64,000 nt of DNA from Lucifuga dentata (Eukaryota; Chordata; Actinopteri; Ophidiiformes; Bythitidae): positions 1 through 64,000 of the forward strand of contig VXCM01001478.1 of assembly GCA_014773175.1 (NCBI GenBank). Direction: 5' to 3'. The position numbers were made by a program, and so were the translations under genes. Each line of letters begins with the position of its first letter. Within the stretch, counting starts at the first letter, position 1. Below are positions 61,404 to 64,000 of the stretch, one piece after another. The notes under the pieces were generated by a model. That model worked only from the letters and a program-made list of their open reading frames with translations, ran no database searches and had not been told where the DNA came from.

Positions 61404-63923
61404 GTTAAACTTTAAAGCAGAGACGGTGGTTCAGATAAAAAAAAAAAAAAATTTGTTTGGCCCAAATTAATTATTTTTTCAGTTGTATCTATATTTTGAT
61501 ATATAAAAGAAAGAGGGAAAAAGTTCTATTTAATTATTTCTTTAGTTGCTGCTAAACTGACAAATATGAAAACAAATATGTGACTGGTAAGCATAACAAT
61601 AAGAAATAATTTTGTAATATTTCTACTTTCTATTACAACTATTTGGCATATAATAAATTTTCCTGCCTTTTTTTCCTCCACATGCATAGATTTCTTTATC
61701 ATTAAAAAAAGAGCAATGACATGAATGAGTGCTGGTTAGACACATCCTGCACAGTTATGTTAGAACAGCTGGTTGTACCTGAATGTGAGCTGTCAGAGGG
61801 AATAAAGGAAATGTGCTACAGACGGAACATTTGATCACACTTCACTTGTGATCCTTCAGCTGACTAGAAATCACAAGAGGCCAACTCAACCTGAAATAGT
61901 GCAGGTTTCATCATCACTCCTACTGTAGTTAAAAACAAAGTGGATCTGAAAATAAACTGAGATTTGGTGCCCCCCCCCCCCCANCCCCCCCCCCCCCAAA
62001 AAAGATAAAGATAAAGATAAGATAAGATAAAGATAGTTTATCAAACTTCATCCTCAGAAGGTTATTTATAATTGGGATGCAAATCTCGGCAGATAACCAC
62101 CTGCCAAAAAATGCATCCCCACTGTAAATGCCTTCATGAAGATGAAGGGATGAAATAACATTAAAAACTCACATTTGTGGCTATTTTGATGTGACAGGAT
62201 GATTTGGTACATAGCCTGCTCAGGGCTGGGAAAGGAGGAGATGCAGTTTTTTGGCACAACACTGGAAAAGGTTTCTTGTGTGCACGACAAACTATCTCAT
62301 GCACACCAGATACTAGAATTTTGTTCTTTCTTTCTAGCAATTTTTTTTTCTCATGTCTCTTTAGGGGCTCCGTAGAAGAGGGAAAAAATGGGAAAAAAAG
62401 GGGGGAAAAGAAAAAAAAGGAAAAAAGAACAAAAAAGGAAAAAAGAAAAAAGAAAAAAAAGAAGGAGAAAAAAGTAAAGAAACTGAGTGTCAATCAGAGG
62501 TGGAATCATACCGTGAATGAAACTGTAATGGCAACAGTGACAGCAGATGTTCATTTTTATTTAAACCTTCAATTAAACACTTTAAAAGCTTTAACCTTGT
62601 CTTTGGTCATTGACTTCATGTTCAACATTAGGAAAGCTCTTTAGGTGCTAAAGGCCACAGGATGATTGCTGGCCCATTCACACTCACAAAGAGGAAAAGT
62701 GATTCCCGCTCCTCCAGGTTGTGGGTGAGTGACAGTCCAACCAGCTGCCCTCTGAAAACATTACACCCCCAAAATATGCAGGGGGGGGATTACAAAGGCC
62801 GAGCCCTCACTCTCACCTAGAAACGCCATCAAAATGGAAACTGAGATGTTAGAATAATGTTTGAAGCTCAGTACAAACAAATGCAAACCAGATCCACAGA
62901 TATATGTGTAAAATATTAAAAAAAAAAAACAACAAAAAAAAAAACAAAAAACAAAACACCTGCAAAGTGTCTGGGAAAGGTGAAATGCGTGCCCTGGGCT
63001 GGAGCTGGAATAACGTCACCCACTTTGCCTAGGATGGAAAAGGATGGTGGAAAGGTGTGGATGTCCTCTGCTCCTCTGAGGGGCTACAGTGAGTAAGCGA
63101 AGGAAGACAGAATGGAGGACATCTGATATGTGCGTCTCTTCTTAGTTTAACTGTGAACCAGGATGTACAAAAAAAAAAAAAAAAAAAAAGAGAATTTAAG
63201 CCTATGTGCAGCCGTGAATCAATTTAGGCTTTGTGTTTAAACATACATTTAATGTGCATTATTGTACTTGCCAACTTGATTGATAGCCAGTTACTTACTT
63301 AGTGGCAACTGGGCATGTTTCCCATAATGCAACACATCATTTGTCAGCATTTTGAAAACAAGTAACAGAAAACGTGCAGATTGCTAAATTAGTATTTGAT
63401 TTTGTTTCTCAGGTATAATTGTATTATTGCTATTGTTGGAGAAACTGAGTGACTGTAGCTGTCAGTGTTGATTGAGTAGGTCATTTATACATTTTCTTGT
63501 GCCTAATTACTAATTGCTATCAAGATAAATCAATAAATAAATAATAAATATCAATAACTGCTAAGTCATTTAATTACAATTGCACAACTTGTCACTTAAT
63601 AATTTTCACACATAGTAGATGCTTATTAATGTAATTAGTGATAATAAAAACTCAACAGTTTTAATCTACAGTATGTTTTGCAGGAAATGGCTACTGCTCA
63701 ATTTTCAAAACCTAACTAGAAAAGAAATAGAAATATGGCTGATTGGGTAGATTTCAGATACATTCAGTGCAACAATACTGCCATCTAAGAAGTTATGTTA
63801 CTGTTCTTTCACTACAAAGAAGCTGCAAACCAAACAGTTCACAATACTTCACAAATGTGGACAAAGGCTAGCATTCCGAAGGCTTAAGAAACACGTTGTT
63901 GACAGTGCAGAGTGTTTGTTCAG
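61404..63923. other. intergenic, low-complexity tracts
   Basis: A poly-C tract with an N (61984), a GATAA-type repeat at 62004-62037, a purine-rich tract at 62372-62476, and A-rich runs at 62920-62960 and 63171-63189. No gene was recognised. Confidence 0.5.
62372..62476. repeat. polypurine tract (GA/AAAG-rich)
   Basis: About 105 bases almost entirely A and G on the plus strand, with a single C. The open frames through it are low-complexity Lys or Phe strings. Confidence 0.9.
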
Positions 63924-64000
63924 AAATATGAGAAGCTGAAGGAAAACAAGGAGGATAAAGCAAAATGTGCTGAGGCTGTAATGAATAAAAAGCTGAGTGG
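63924..64000 (+). CDS. very tentative partial exon at the window edge
   Basis: AGTGTTTGTTCAG could be an acceptor. The following 77 bases read KYEKLKENKEDKAKCAEAVM then NKKLSG, open to the window end. The Lys-rich sequence is not recognised and may be part of a repeat. Confidence 0.2.

Noticed and set aside
62204..62644. 146-aa Lys-rich open frame
   Set aside because: It runs through the polypurine tract; composition alone keeps it open.

Overview
This is a vertebrate nuclear window, most likely from a teleost fish. The genes are split into short exons with GT..AG introns. The introns carry typical fish repeats: Tc1-like relics, several LINE 3' ends, TIR/MITE elements and GT/CA microsatellites. 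The exons translate to lrrc1 and mlip, which are also neighbours on human chromosome 6p12. All identifications come from reading translations and remembered family sequences; no search was run. The LRRC1, SCRIB and MLIP comparisons are to human sequences as I recall them.

Layout. (1) 1-14.8 kb: the last ten coding exons of lrrc1 (LANO, a LAP-family leucine-rich-repeat polarity protein). They run from the middle of the LRR array to the natural C-terminus, which ends in a class I PDZ ligand (TTSV), followed by a 3' UTR of about 1 kb. (2) 14.9-19.2 kb: a nest of broken LINEs. (3) 19.3-23.5 kb: a chain of in-phase exons encoding a linker and one Scribble-type PDZ domain, with a stop codon and polyadenylation signal, on the same strand as lrrc1. 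Mammalian LANO is named for having no PDZ domain, so this is the most unusual item in the window. It looks like a retained or decaying PDZ tail of the lrrc1/scrib ancestor, and its first PDZ exon carries an in-frame TAG. (4) 27.4 to at least 52.9 kb, probably 61.4 kb: mlip (muscular LMNA-interacting protein, CIP). It has a TATA box, a short first exon, an exon with the FTFVP motif, a 1,644-nt Ser/Pro-rich exon, and a run of small exons matching the conserved mammalian C-terminal half. Every internal exon is a multiple of three in phase 0. (5) 61.4-64 kb: mostly repeat or low-complexity sequence, with a very tentative exon at the right edge.

Relations between the genes. LRRC1/Scribble proteins are basolateral polarity scaffolds. 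MLIP is a lamin A/C- and Isl1-interacting nuclear factor of heart and muscle. They are neighbours by conserved synteny rather than by pathway. Within the first locus, a short product ending in a PDZ ligand and a possible long product carrying a class I PDZ domain would be functionally complementary ends.

Assembly quality. The window has one gap of 45 N and about two dozen single N's. Many single N's sit between two identical copies of 60-75 bp or inside a homopolymer. These look like unmerged contig ends, so the local duplications around them are probably artefacts.
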